A DNA stretch of 6,079 nucleotides, taken from contig JALNXC010000085.1 of the NCBI GenBank assembly GCA_023230535.1, forward strand, positions 1 through 6,079, in the 5' to 3' direction. Origin of the DNA: Alkaliphilus sp. (GTDB lineage Bacteria; Bacillota; Clostridia; Peptostreptococcales; Natronincolaceae). Both the position numbers and the translations under genes were made by a program. The notes beneath the pieces are model-generated. The model ran no database searches. It saw only the letters and a list, made by a program, of their open reading frames with translations, and had not been told where the DNA came from. Positions 1-6,064 of this stretch are shown piece by piece (position 1 is the stretch's first letter; every line of letters begins with the position of its first letter).

Positions 1-10
1 GACCGTGGAT

Positions 11-40
11 AATGCTCTCATTCCTTGAAGTGAGAGCATT
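11..40 (+). terminator. Probable rho-independent terminator of the upstream gene
   Basis: A perfect 10-bp inverted repeat, AATGCTCTCA and TGAGAGCATT, encloses a 10-nt loop. It extends to 11 bp with T10-A41 and is followed by a run of five T (44-48) after three A. The strand is inferred from the T run lying on the right; the left side read on the minus strand has none. A stop codon TAA at 10-12, in frame with position 1, could be the end of an upstream gene, but only three codons precede it, so that gene cannot be identified. A pyrB or pyrI gene would be usual here in Clostridia; this is inference. Confidence 0.65.
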
Positions 41-78
41 AAATTTTTGATCTTCTATCCCATTTTTTTAGGATTTTA

Positions 79-118
79 TGGTATTATATTATAAGGCATA
101 TAAGAATCCTGGTATAAA
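79..118 (+). promoter_or_regulatory. Candidate pyrC promoter region with two extended -10 motifs
   Basis: Two TGn-type extended -10 motifs are visible: TGG-TATTAT at 79-87 and TGG-TATAAA at 110-118. Neither has a convincing TTGACA-like -35 box at 16-18 bp, but extended -10 promoters tolerate that. The second would start transcription near 125, giving a leader of about 30 nt and placing the palindrome at 125-140 at the transcription start. The position between a terminator-like hairpin and the first pyr gene supports a promoter. Which motif is used cannot be decided from sequence. Confidence 0.45.
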
Positions 119-124
119 ATACTG

Positions 125-140
125 TTCTTAAATTTAAGAA
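125..140. promoter_or_regulatory. Perfect 16-bp palindrome, possible operator
   Basis: TTCTTAAA followed directly by TTTAAGAA forms an uninterrupted 8+8 bp dyad. It lies 6 bp downstream of the second extended -10 motif and its right arm runs into the pyrC Shine-Dalgarno (GAAGGG, 138-143). The position suits an operator for a dimeric repressor, or mRNA-level masking of the ribosome site. No protein can be named. The sequence is AT-only except for one C and one G, so chance is possible. Confidence 0.35.
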
Positions 141-153
141 GGGATTTGAAAAC

Positions 154-1437
154 ATGAAAATATTGATTAAAAATGGAAGGGTAATAAATCCGGCTGCGGA
201 TTTAGATGAAATAAAGGATGTTCTCATAATTGACGGTGTTATAAAAAAGATTGATGAAGAAATAATTGATGAAGCAGATAATATAATAGATGCGAACAAT
301 CTGTGGGTGACGCCCGGGTTTATAGATTTGCATGTGCATTTCAGAGAACCCGGATTTGAACATAAAGAGACCATAGAGACGGGCAGTAAAAGTGCCGCCA
401 AGGGAGGCTTTACTACGGTATGTTGTATGCCAAATACAAAACCGACTATAGATTCGAAAGAGATCGTTGAATTTGTAAAAAATCGTGCCGAAGAAAAAGC
501 TATAGTCAATGTATTGGTGGTCGGGAGTATAACAAAAGGCCTGCAGGGCGAGGAATTGTCGGATATGGAAGGGATGGCGGAAGCGGGCATCTGCGCCATA
601 AGCGATGACGGCAGGACGGTTCAAAATTCAAATCTGAAAAGAAGGGGCATGGAAAAAGCGAAATCACTGAATATACCTGTTTTTGTTCATTGTGAGGATG
701 AAGAACTATTGCGGAGCGGTGTCATGAACAGCGGCAAGATTTCAAAGCAACTGGGGCTTCCGGGGATATTGCCGGAGGTAGAAAATGTAATAATCGCCAG
801 GGATATCATACTTGCCGGAGGGACCGGTTCAAATCTTCATATATGCCATATCAGTACGGGAACAGGTGTAGATCTCCTTAAATTTGGCAAAAATATAGGT
901 GTAAAGGTGACAGGGGAGGTATGCCCTCATCATTTTACCTTATCGGATAAAGAGGTACTGTCGCTGAATACTGATTTTAAAATGAACCCCCCGCTCAGAA
1001 GGGAAGAAGACATCAGGGCCATAAAAAGGGGATTGAAAGAAGGAATTATAGATGCAATAGCAACAGATCATGCTCCACATCATGAGGATGAAAAAAATGT
1101 TGGATTTATTGAGGCGCCGTTCGGAATAGTGGGTTTGGAAACGGCTCTGCCCATTGCTATCACGGAATTGGTGGAGGAAGGCTGGCTTACACCCATGGAA
1201 TTGATAGAAAAACTCACAATAAATCCGGCCAAGGTATTAGGGATAGATAAGGGGGATATGAGTGTGGGGAAGGCAGCGGATATAACAATTATAGACCCTT
1301 TTGTCGAATATAAAATAGATGTGGGAAGTTTTGTTTCAAAGAGCAAAAACAGCCCCTTTCATAATAGATCGGTAAAGGGAAGGGTTGAATATACCATAGT
1401 TAACGGGAAGATTGTGTACAATAGAAGCGACTCGTAG
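154..1437 (+). CDS. pyrC: Dihydroorotase, class I
   Basis: A cytoplasmic, zinc-dependent amidohydrolase that interconverts N-carbamoyl-L-aspartate and dihydroorotate, the third step of UMP synthesis. The 427-residue product has the usual class I length. Visible motifs: the metal-binding HVHFREPG (His60, His62, with the substrate-binding Arg nearby), MPNT (92-95), SDDG with Asp151/Asp152, FVHCED with His179, CHIST with His232, and ATDHAPHH with catalytic Asp305. These positions fall almost exactly where the Aquifex/Bacillus-type class I enzymes have them. The N-terminal beta-sandwich (MKILIKNGRV...) and the C-terminal return to it (GKAADITIID, about 372-381) are both present, so the gene is complete. 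The ATG follows a GAAGGG Shine-Dalgarno at 138-143, 10 nt upstream. It is the first pyr gene in view; a 181-bp gap with a repeat element separates it from pyrF. Alternatives such as hydantoinase or allantoinase are less likely given the operon and the HVHFREPG and MPNT motifs. Confidence 0.98.
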   Translation: MKILIKNGRVINPAADLDEIKDVLIIDGVIKKIDEEIIDEADNIIDANNLWVTPGFIDLHVHFREPGFEHKETIETGSKSAAKGGFTTVCCMPNTKPTIDSKEIVEFVKNRAEEKAIVNVLVVGSITKGLQGEELSDMEGMAEAGICAISDDGRTVQNSNLKRRGMEKAKSLNIPVFVHCEDEELLRSGVMNSGKISKQLGLPGILPEVENVIIARDIILAGGTGSNLHICHISTGTGVDLLKFGKNIGVKVTGEVCPHHFTLSDKEVLSLNTDFKMNPPLRREEDIRAIKRGLKEGIIDAIATDHAPHHEDEKNVGFIEAPFGIVGLETALPIAITELVEEGWLTPMELIEKLTINPAKVLGIDKGDMSVGKAADITIIDPFVEYKIDVGSFVSKSKNSPFHNRSVKGRVEYTIVNGKIVYNRSDS

Positions 1438-1452
1438 TTCTGTAAAAAATGT

Positions 1453-1590
1453 TAAAAATGTCATTATTATGGATACAACAATAGAATCACCGAGATCCTT
1501 CGCGGGTCAAACTCATACTGTCCGCCTCAGGATGACAACACCGAAGGTGTCATTCTGAACGCCAGTGAAGAATCTCGTTTTACATTTTTA
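1453..1590. repeat. Intergenic inverted-repeat element (GAGATnCTTCG / TGTCATnCTGA type)
   Basis: The core spans 1491-1577. Its outer arms are CGAGATCCTTCGC (1491-1503) and GTGAAGAATCTCG (1565-1577), pairing at 12 of 13 positions including one G-U. Inner arms CTCAGGATGACA (1526-1537) and TGTCATTCTGA (1548-1558) pair over 11 bp with one G-U, and a side hairpin GCGGG/TCCGC joins 1502-1506 to 1521-1525, competing slightly with the outer stem. The core is flanked by a perfect 9-bp inverted repeat, TAAAAATGT (1453-1461) and ACATTTTTA (1582-1590), which may mark the ends of a larger element or be chance in AT-rich DNA. From memory, interspersed repeats of this consensus occur in many Clostridia and other phyla; this cannot be searched here. 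No clear target-site duplication was found. The structure followed by T-rich DNA could attenuate transcription into pyrF. Confidence 0.75.
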
Positions 1591-1618
1591 TGATGGTAAA
1601 GCTATAAGGAGGTAAAAA

Positions 1619-2545
1619 ATGATAGACAGATTGATAGATAAAATTATTGATAGGCAAAACCCTTCTATTGTAGGCTTAGACCCCAGGATAGAGATGGTGC
1701 CGCGGTTTATGAGAGAGGAATATTTTTATGAGTATGGCAAAACACCGAAGGCAGTCGGAGAGATGTTTTTTGCATTTAATAAAGAAATTATAGATAATGT
1801 TTATGATATAGTGCCTGCTGTTAAACCTCAGATAGCAATGTACGAGAAATATGGCTTCGAAGGGGTGCGATGTTATATCAAAACAAATGAATATGCAAGG
1901 AGCAAGGGGTTAATAGTGATAGGTGATATAAAGAGAGGGGACATAACCTCTACGGCGGAAGCATATGCGGAGGGCCATATAGGAGAGGTGAAAATTGAAG
2001 ATCAATGTTATAATATTTACAGCCAAGATGCCATAACCCTGAGCCCATATTTAGGTTCCGATTCCATAGAACCATATATCAAGCATTGCAAAGAGTATGA
2101 TAAGGGTTTGTTCATATTAGTAAAAACATCAAACCCCAACAGCGGGGAAATACAGGATCTTGAAACAAACGAAGGCAAACTTTACGAAAAGGTAGGAAAA
2201 CTGGTTGACAAGTGGGGAAAAACATTGATAGGAAAGCACGGATACAGTCAAATAGGTGCGGTTGTAGGTGCAACTTATCCAAAACAGGCGGAAAATCTCA
2301 GGAAGATAATGCCTAATACATATTTTTTGGTGCCCGGTTACGGTGCCCAAGGAGCAAAAGCGGAAGATTTAAAAGGGTGTTTCAACAAGGACGGTTTAGG
2401 TGCGATAATCAATTCATCCAGGGGGATTATTGCTGCCTATTTAAAAGAATCCAACAGAAAAAAGTTTTCGGAGAAAGATTTTGCTTTAGCGGCCGGAGAA
2501 GCTGCTATATATATGAAGGACGATTTACAAAGGAATCTGTTTTAA
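1619..2545 (+). CDS. pyrF: Orotidine 5'-phosphate decarboxylase, PyrF subfamily 2
   Basis: Catalyses the last step of UMP synthesis, decarboxylating OMP to UMP in the cytoplasm. The 308-residue TIM barrel is longer than the roughly 240-residue E. coli/Bacillus type and fits the long subfamily common in Clostridia and actinobacteria. Visible motifs in order: VGLDPR (18-23), AVKPQIAMYE (67-76), the catalytic Lys-Asp signature DIKRGDI (103-109), LVKTSNPNSGE (167-177), VVGATYP (215-221), the phosphate-loop region FLVPGYGAQG (236-245) and NSSRGI (265-270). All key residues are intact. The ATG follows a near-ideal AAGGAGGT at 1606-1613, 5 nt upstream. It lies downstream of the intergenic repeat and 83 bp ahead of pyrK. 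Its place directly after pyrC, rather than near the operon end as in B. subtilis, is a gene order I recall from Clostridia. Confidence 0.97.
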   Translation: MIDRLIDKIIDRQNPSIVGLDPRIEMVPRFMREEYFYEYGKTPKAVGEMFFAFNKEIIDNVYDIVPAVKPQIAMYEKYGFEGVRCYIKTNEYARSKGLIVIGDIKRGDITSTAEAYAEGHIGEVKIEDQCYNIYSQDAITLSPYLGSDSIEPYIKHCKEYDKGLFILVKTSNPNSGEIQDLETNEGKLYEKVGKLVDKWGKTLIGKHGYSQIGAVVGATYPKQAENLRKIMPNTYFLVPGYGAQGAKAEDLKGCFNKDGLGAIINSSRGIIAAYLKESNRKKFSEKDFALAAGEAAIYMKDDLQRNLF

Positions 2546-2594
2546 GAATAATAAACAGCATATAAAAAGTTAGATGCATCAGATACAGGAGAAA

Positions 2595-2622
2595 AGCCCG
2601 ACAAGGGCTGAAAATCGGAGGC
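2595..2622 (+). promoter_or_regulatory. Small hairpin and alternative pairing over the pyrK ribosome site
   Basis: AGCCC (2595-2599) and GGGCT (2605-2609) form a tight 5-bp hairpin with loop GACAA, ending 7 nt before the pyrK Shine-Dalgarno GGAGG (2617-2621). A competing pairing is possible: GCC-CGA (2596-2601) with TCG-(GA)-GGC (2615-2622), 6 bp with a 2-nt bulge, which would cover the ribosome site. The two folds share bases and exclude each other. No known riboswitch class is recognised. Structures this small arise by chance often. Confidence 0.3.
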
Positions 2623-2628
2623 AATTTT

Positions 2629-3402
2629 GTGAAAAAACTATACTATCCAATCATAATCGAACAAAACCAAATAGCACGGGGCACATTTTCCATGAAATTA
2701 CAATGCAATGAAATTGCAGAAACCGCTCTGCCCGGGCAATTTGTAAATTTATATTGCAGAGAAGGGGAAATGTTATTGCCCAGGCCTATAAGTATCTGTG
2801 AAACAGACAGGGAAAAGGGTATATTGACATTGGTTTATGCGGTGGTAGGCAAGGGCACCGAAAGTTTTTCACGCCTAAAAAAGGGTGATACTATAAAGGT
2901 GTTGGGCCCTCTGGGAGACGGGTTTAAAATAGATGAAAGTATAAAAACCCATATTTTAATAGGCGGGGGGATAGGAGTGCCTCCGCTGGTAGAACTTGCA
3001 AAACATTTAAAAGGGGAAATCTATGCATTTTTAGGCTTTGCGGAGAGCCCTATTTTGGTTGAAGAGTTAGAAAGTTACGGTGCAAAAGTTTTTGTGGCTA
3101 CGGATGACGGGAGTGCCGGGTTTAAAGGCAATGTGATTGAACTTTTTAAAAATAAAAACATTACGGGGGGTATGATATACGGCTGCGGGCCGAAGCCGAT
3201 GCTGAAAGCCGTCGGCAAATGGGCGGAGGATATGGGTATAAAGGCACAGATTTCGATGGAAGAGCGAATGGCCTGCGGCATAGGGGTTTGTGTAGGCTGT
3301 GTTTGTAAGATCAAGAAAAAAGAAGAAGAGGATTGGCAGAATAGGAAGGTATGTACCGACGGGCCTGTATTTTGGAGCGAGGAGGTAATCTGGGATGAAT
3401 AA
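2629..3402 (+). CDS. pyrK: Dihydroorotate dehydrogenase electron-transfer subunit
   Basis: The FAD- and 2Fe-2S-containing partner of PyrD in class 1B dihydroorotate dehydrogenase; it passes electrons from the FMN of PyrD to NAD+. The 257-residue length is typical. The N-terminal FAD-binding barrel carries RPISI (52-56). The ferredoxin-reductase-like NAD domain carries GGGIGVPPL (112-120) and YGCGPKPML (184-192). The C-terminal cluster site has Cys216, Cys221, Cys224 and Cys242 (C-x4-C-x2-C ... C) within ERMACGIGVCVGC and VCTDGPVF; Cys226 is extra. The start is GTG, chosen because GGAGG lies 7 nt upstream at 2617-2621 and the N-terminus aligns with the family. The end overlaps pyrD by 8 bp, which suggests translational coupling of the two subunits in roughly equal amounts. 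The neighbour and the cluster motif separate it from other ferredoxin-NADP reductase-like proteins. Confidence 0.97.
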   Translation: MKKLYYPIIIEQNQIARGTFSMKLQCNEIAETALPGQFVNLYCREGEMLLPRPISICETDREKGILTLVYAVVGKGTESFSRLKKGDTIKVLGPLGDGFKIDESIKTHILIGGGIGVPPLVELAKHLKGEIYAFLGFAESPILVEELESYGAKVFVATDDGSAGFKGNVIELFKNKNITGGMIYGCGPKPMLKAVGKWAEDMGIKAQISMEERMACGIGVCVGCVCKIKKKEEEDWQNRKVCTDGPVFWSEEVIWDE

Positions 3403-4309
3403 GCCCGATATGCAAATAAATATAGCAGGTGTAGAGCTGAAAAATCCGGTTATAACTGCCTCCGGCACCTTCGGAAGCGGCAAAGAATACAGCGAGTATA
3501 TAGATTTAAACAAATTGGGTGCGATAACGGTAAAGGGGGTGTCCGATATACCGTGGAAAGGTAACGACAGTCCTCGTATTGCCGAAACCTACGGCGGAAT
3601 GCTGAACAGTGTGGGCCTTCAAAATCCGGGGGTGGAAGCTTTTATAGAGGAAGACCTGTCTTTTTTAAAGCGGTACGATACCAAAATAATAGTCAATATA
3701 GTAGGAAGGACAGTTGAGGAATATTGTCGGGTTGCCGAAAGATTGAGCGACACGGATATTGATATGATAGAGCTGAATATATCGTGCCCCAATGTAAAAG
3801 AAGGAGGGGTAAGTTTCGGTACCGACCTGCTCATGGCGGAAAGAATTACAGAGGCGGTTAAAAAAACTGCTAAACAGCCCCTGATAGTAAAACTCAGCCC
3901 GAATGTAACCGATATAGTGTCTATTGCGAAAGCCGTCGTGGCCGGCGGGGCCGATGCCATATCGCTGATAAACACACTGCTCGGTATGGCAATAGATATA
4001 AACACGAGAAAACCCATACTCGCCAATATTGTAGGCGGATTATCCGGCCCGGCAATAAGGCCGGTTGCAATCAGAATGGTCTATGAGGTTGCGAAAGCGG
4101 TAGATGTGCCTATTATAGGCATGGGCGGAATTATGACGGGGGAAGATGCGGTAGAATTTATGCTTGCCGGTGCTACCGGAGTAGCCGTAGGTATGGCTAA
4201 TTTTACAAATCCCACCGCCACGATTGATGTTTTGAACGGTATTGAAGATTATATGATTAGGCATGGATTTAATAATATTGAGGAAATAAGGAAAAGTTTA
4301 ATACTATGA
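3395..4309 (+). CDS. pyrD: Dihydroorotate dehydrogenase, class 1B catalytic subunit
   Basis: An FMN-dependent TIM-barrel enzyme that oxidises dihydroorotate to orotate and works as a complex with PyrK. The 304-residue length is normal. Visible motifs: NPVITASGTFG (17-27), TVKGV with FMN-contact Lys47, the substrate-loop region MLNSVGLQNPG (69-79), NISCPNVKEGG (128-138) with Cys131 as the catalytic base, VKLSPN with Lys166, INT (192-194), GGLSGPAIRP (214-223), and the phosphate-binding GMGGI (242-246) and VGMANF (265-270). A catalytic Cys rather than Ser, and the adjacent pyrK, mark class 1B. There is no N-terminal membrane extension as in class 2. The ATG follows GAGGAGG (3379-3385) lying inside the end of pyrK. 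A 332-bp gap with a long palindrome separates it from the pyrE start. Confidence 0.97.
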   Translation: MNKPDMQINIAGVELKNPVITASGTFGSGKEYSEYIDLNKLGAITVKGVSDIPWKGNDSPRIAETYGGMLNSVGLQNPGVEAFIEEDLSFLKRYDTKIIVNIVGRTVEEYCRVAERLSDTDIDMIELNISCPNVKEGGVSFGTDLLMAERITEAVKKTAKQPLIVKLSPNVTDIVSIAKAVVAGGADAISLINTLLGMAIDINTRKPILANIVGGLSGPAIRPVAIRMVYEVAKAVDVPIIGMGGIMTGEDAVEFMLAGATGVAVGMANFTNPTATIDVLNGIEDYMIRHGFNNIEEIRKSLIL

Positions 4310-4336
4310 TTAAGGCATCAAAGGGTGGATAGGGTG

Positions 4337-4562
4337 TATATTGAAAATATAATAAAAATATATAAGCGAACATTTGCAGGATGCATGTAAAATTCTTAGT
4401 GAATTGCCTGTCCGGCGAGCCGGGAGATAAAAATCCGTTAAAAAATTGCGCGCTGTTTGAGCGTAGCGAGTTCGCGAATTTTAGGATTTTTTATTGAAAT
4501 GAACTTTAGAATTTTATGCGTCCGAAACCGTGAGCGTTATATTTTATTATATTTTCAATGAT
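4337..4562. repeat. Long imperfect palindrome, MITE-like fold-back element
   Basis: This fills most of the pyrD-pyrE gap. The end arms ATTGAAAATATAATAAAA (4340-4357) and its exact complement (4542-4559) match over 18 bp, and continue inward as TATA after one bulged A (4358) and outward as TAT after one extra base. Moving inward, GGATGCAT-gt-AAAATTCT (4379-4396) pairs with AGAATTTT-ATGCGTCC (4508-4523) with one G-T and a 2-nt bulge. AAAAATCC (4429-4436) pairs with GGATTTTT (4484-4491). AAAATT-g-CGCG (4442-4452) pairs with CGCGAATTTT (4473-4482). The left arm carries an extra CCGGCGAGCCGG hairpin (4412-4423). No transposase is present. A weaker outer pair, GATTAAGGC (4308-4316) and GTCTTAATC (4601-4609), frames the element. 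The rest of the gap (4563-4641) is AT-rich and holds a possible promoter. Confidence 0.75.
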
Positions 4563-4588
4563 ATTCTGTTTTGGCGCTTCAATCACAT

Positions 4589-4594
4589 TATAAT
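4589..4594 (+). promoter_or_regulatory. Possible pyrE promoter, consensus -10 box
   Basis: A perfect TATAAT hexamer lies between the long palindrome and pyrE. The region 16-18 bp upstream reads TCTGTTTT, a poor -35 match. Transcription would start near 4601 and give a leader of about 40 nt before the pyrE ATG. It would let pyrE escape any termination caused by the palindrome. A TATAAT can easily occur by chance in DNA this AT-rich. Confidence 0.35.
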
Positions 4595-4629
4595 TTTAGG
4601 GTCTTAATCTACAAGTGAAAAATATATAT

Positions 4630-4634
4630 GGAGG
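4630..4634 (+). promoter_or_regulatory. Ribosome binding site that fixes the pyrE start
   Basis: GGAGG lies 7 nt before ATG at 4642. An in-frame GTG at 4615 would place this site inside the coding region and has no purine-rich site of its own, so 4642 is preferred. Confidence 0.8.
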
Positions 4635-4641
4635 AACACAT

Positions 4642-5226
4642 ATGATAAATAGGGAACGAGTTATCGAAATTTTAGAAAAAACGGGGGCGTTAAAGAGGGG
4701 GCATTTTTTATTGACGTCGGGCCGTCATAGCGATCAGTATATGCAATGTGCCCAGGTGTTTCAATACCCGGAATACGCAGGGGAAATATGTAAAGGGTTA
4801 GCGGAACAGTTTAAAGATGATAATGTAGAAATCGTAATAGGCCCCGCAACGGGCGGAATTATTATGGCATATGAAATGGCAAGGCAATTGGGCGCCTTAG
4901 CGATGTTTGCGGAAAGAGAAGAAGGAAAAATGGTTTTAAGGAGAGGATTTTCCATACCGAAAGGGGCCCGGGTGTTGGTTTCGGAAGATGTAATTACTAC
5001 GGGGGGTTCCGTGAGGGAAGTCATGGAATTGGTGGAAGAGTTAGGGGGAATTCTATTAGGGGTTGTTGTCTTAGTAGATAGAAGCAATGGCAAGATAGAA
5101 TTCGGGGCCAAGCTCGAAGCGGCTCTATCCTTGGAAGTAATTTCTTATGAAGAATCGGAATGTCCAATCTGTGCGGAAGGAAACATACCGCTTGAGAAAC
5201 CCGGGAGCAGGGCGATGAAAAGATAA
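4642..5226 (+). CDS. pyrE: Orotate phosphoribosyltransferase
   Basis: Joins orotate and PRPP to form OMP, the fifth step of UMP synthesis; a cytoplasmic, Mg2+-dependent enzyme, usually a dimer. From the ATG at 4642 the product is 194 residues, the usual size. Motifs: FLLTSGRHSDQY (22-33), the orotate/PRPP region that often reads SGKHS, here with Arg28; IGPATGGI (66-73); and the type I PRTase signature VLVSEDVITTGGSV (111-124) with acidic Glu115-Asp116. The C-terminus has CPICAEGNIPLEKPGS (174-189), a cysteine pair and tail typical of the PyrE group found in thermophiles and Clostridia, which helps exclude other PRTases such as xanthine or adenine enzymes. It is separated from pyrD by the palindromic element and followed 61 bp later by nagB. 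It may be transcribed with pyrD or from a local promoter. Confidence 0.96.
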   Translation: MINRERVIEILEKTGALKRGHFLLTSGRHSDQYMQCAQVFQYPEYAGEICKGLAEQFKDDNVEIVIGPATGGIIMAYEMARQLGALAMFAEREEGKMVLRRGFSIPKGARVLVSEDVITTGGSVREVMELVEELGGILLGVVVLVDRSNGKIEFGAKLEAALSLEVISYEESECPICAEGNIPLEKPGSRAMKR

Positions 5227-5273
5227 CATAATAAATTAAAATTTCGGGCATAAAATTGAATAAATGCATAAAA

Positions 5274-5279
5274 GAGGTG
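5274..5279 (+). promoter_or_regulatory. Ribosome binding site that fixes the nagB TTG start
   Basis: GAGGTG, within AAAGAGGTGG, lies 8 nt before TTG at 5288. The in-frame ATG at 5264 lies upstream of this site and has no comparable one before it; starting there would add eight residues not expected in the family. Confidence 0.75.
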
Positions 5280-5287
5280 GTGTTCTT

Positions 5288-6016
5288 TTGAAAATATATA
5301 TAGAAGACAGTTACGACAAAATAAGCGAAAAGGCCGCATTGATAGTTGCCGGCCGGATCACTGTAAATCCGAGGAGTGTACTGGGGTTAGCCACAGGAAG
5401 TACACCTATAGGAATGTATAAAAAATTAATAGATATGTACAAGAGAAGCATTATTGATTTTTCGCAGATTACCACATTTAATTTAGACGAATATTATAAG
5501 TTGTCCAGGGAAAACAGGGGCAGTTATTATTATTACATGATGGAAACATTTTTTAATCATATAAACATACCGAAGGAAAATATACATATTCCGAATGGCA
5601 TGGCAGATGATATTGAAAAGGAATGCAGAGAGTATGAAGAAAAGATAGACAAGGCCGGGGGCATTGATATTCAAATACTCGGAATAGGTACCAATGGGCA
5701 CATAGGTTTCAATGAGCCGGCCGAAAATCTAAATATAAGGACCGGTCTGATAGATCTTACGGAAAATACCATCAGGGATAACAGCAGATTTTTTGAAAAG
5801 AAGGAAGAAATGCCTACAAAAGCCCTTTCCATGGGCATAGTTTCTATTATGAAGGCTAAAAAAATTATATTGCTTGCAAGTGGAGAAAATAAGGCCGAGG
5901 CCATCAAAAATATGACGAACGGCTACATAAACACAAACCATCCGGCTTCCATATTACAGGCTCATAGGGATTGCATACTGATTATAGACAGGGATGCCGC
6001 AAAATTGATCATATAA
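5288..6016 (+). CDS. nagB: Glucosamine-6-phosphate deaminase
   Basis: Converts glucosamine 6-phosphate to fructose 6-phosphate and ammonia, the step that feeds amino sugars into glycolysis. The start is TTG, giving 242 residues beginning MKIYIEDSYD, the usual length and N-terminus for the Firmicutes type. Motifs: phosphate-binding LGLATGSTP (32-40), TFNLDEYY (63-70) with catalytic base Asp67, and LGIGTNGHIGFNEP (131-144) with His138 and Glu143. Asn136 stands where E. coli NagB has Asp141, as I recall for many Firmicutes enzymes. RTGLIDLTENTI (151-162) and NHPASILQAH (217-226) are also family-like. The protein is complete, with no sign of damage. It is 61 bp after pyrE with no terminator between, so co-transcription is possible, yet its pathway is separate from pyrimidine synthesis. 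6-Phosphogluconolactonase, a related fold, is unlikely given the TNGHIGFNEP signature. Confidence 0.95.
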   Translation: MKIYIEDSYDKISEKAALIVAGRITVNPRSVLGLATGSTPIGMYKKLIDMYKRSIIDFSQITTFNLDEYYKLSRENRGSYYYYMMETFFNHINIPKENIHIPNGMADDIEKECREYEEKIDKAGGIDIQILGIGTNGHIGFNEPAENLNIRTGLIDLTENTIRDNSRFFEKKEEMPTKALSMGIVSIMKAKKIILLASGENKAEAIKNMTNGYINTNHPASILQAHRDCILIIDRDAAKLII

Positions 6017-6020
6017 AACA

Positions 6021-6062
6021 AAACACCTTCCCGTAATAATTTGATTGAGCAGGGGGGTGTTT
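6021..6062 (+). promoter_or_regulatory. Inverted repeat that covers the next gene's ribosome site
   Basis: AAACACCTTCC (6021-6031) can pair with GGGGGGTGTTT (6052-6062) over 11 bp, including two G-U pairs, around a 20-nt AT-rich loop. No T tract follows, so a terminator is a poor fit, although it sits just after nagB. The right arm contains the purine-rich site AGGGGGGTG (6051-6059) for the following ATG, so the fold would mask translation initiation. Confidence 0.4.
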
Positions 6063-6064
6063 AT

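Noticed and set aside
105..118. A partial match to the PyrR-binding RNA loop (AATCCTGG)
   Set aside because: Only the first half of the ARUCCNGNGAGGYU consensus matches, no flanking stem exists, and there is no downstream attenuator terminator before pyrC.
202..624. A minus-strand open frame opposite pyrC, and similar ones opposite the other genes
   Set aside because: They lie antisense to genes with clear family motifs, show no family motifs of their own, and are best explained as shadows of the real reading frames.
1463..1600. A possible target-site duplication (TATTATGGA / TATGATGG) around the pyrC-pyrF repeat
   Set aside because: The two copies are not identical and their spacing does not match the ends of the inverted repeat.
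1579..1608. A promoter-like pair TTTACA (1579-1584) and TATAAG (1603-1608) before pyrF
   Set aside because: The -10 box overlaps the pyrF Shine-Dalgarno, so transcription would begin only a few bases before the ATG and lose the ribosome site.
4381..4497. A 38-codon open frame (ATG at 4381, TGA at 4495-4497) within the long palindrome
   Set aside because: It has no properly spaced ribosome site (AGG abuts the ATG), lies wholly inside the repeat, and resembles the chance translations that GC-rich repeat cores give.
4615..4641. An upstream in-frame GTG start for pyrE adding nine residues
   Set aside because: No ribosome site precedes it, while GGAGG at 4630-4634 is well placed for the ATG at 4642, which gives the usual protein length.
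5264..5287. An upstream in-frame ATG start for nagB
   Set aside because: The good ribosome site (5274-5279) lies after it, and the eight added residues do not fit the NagB N-terminus; TTG at 5288 does.
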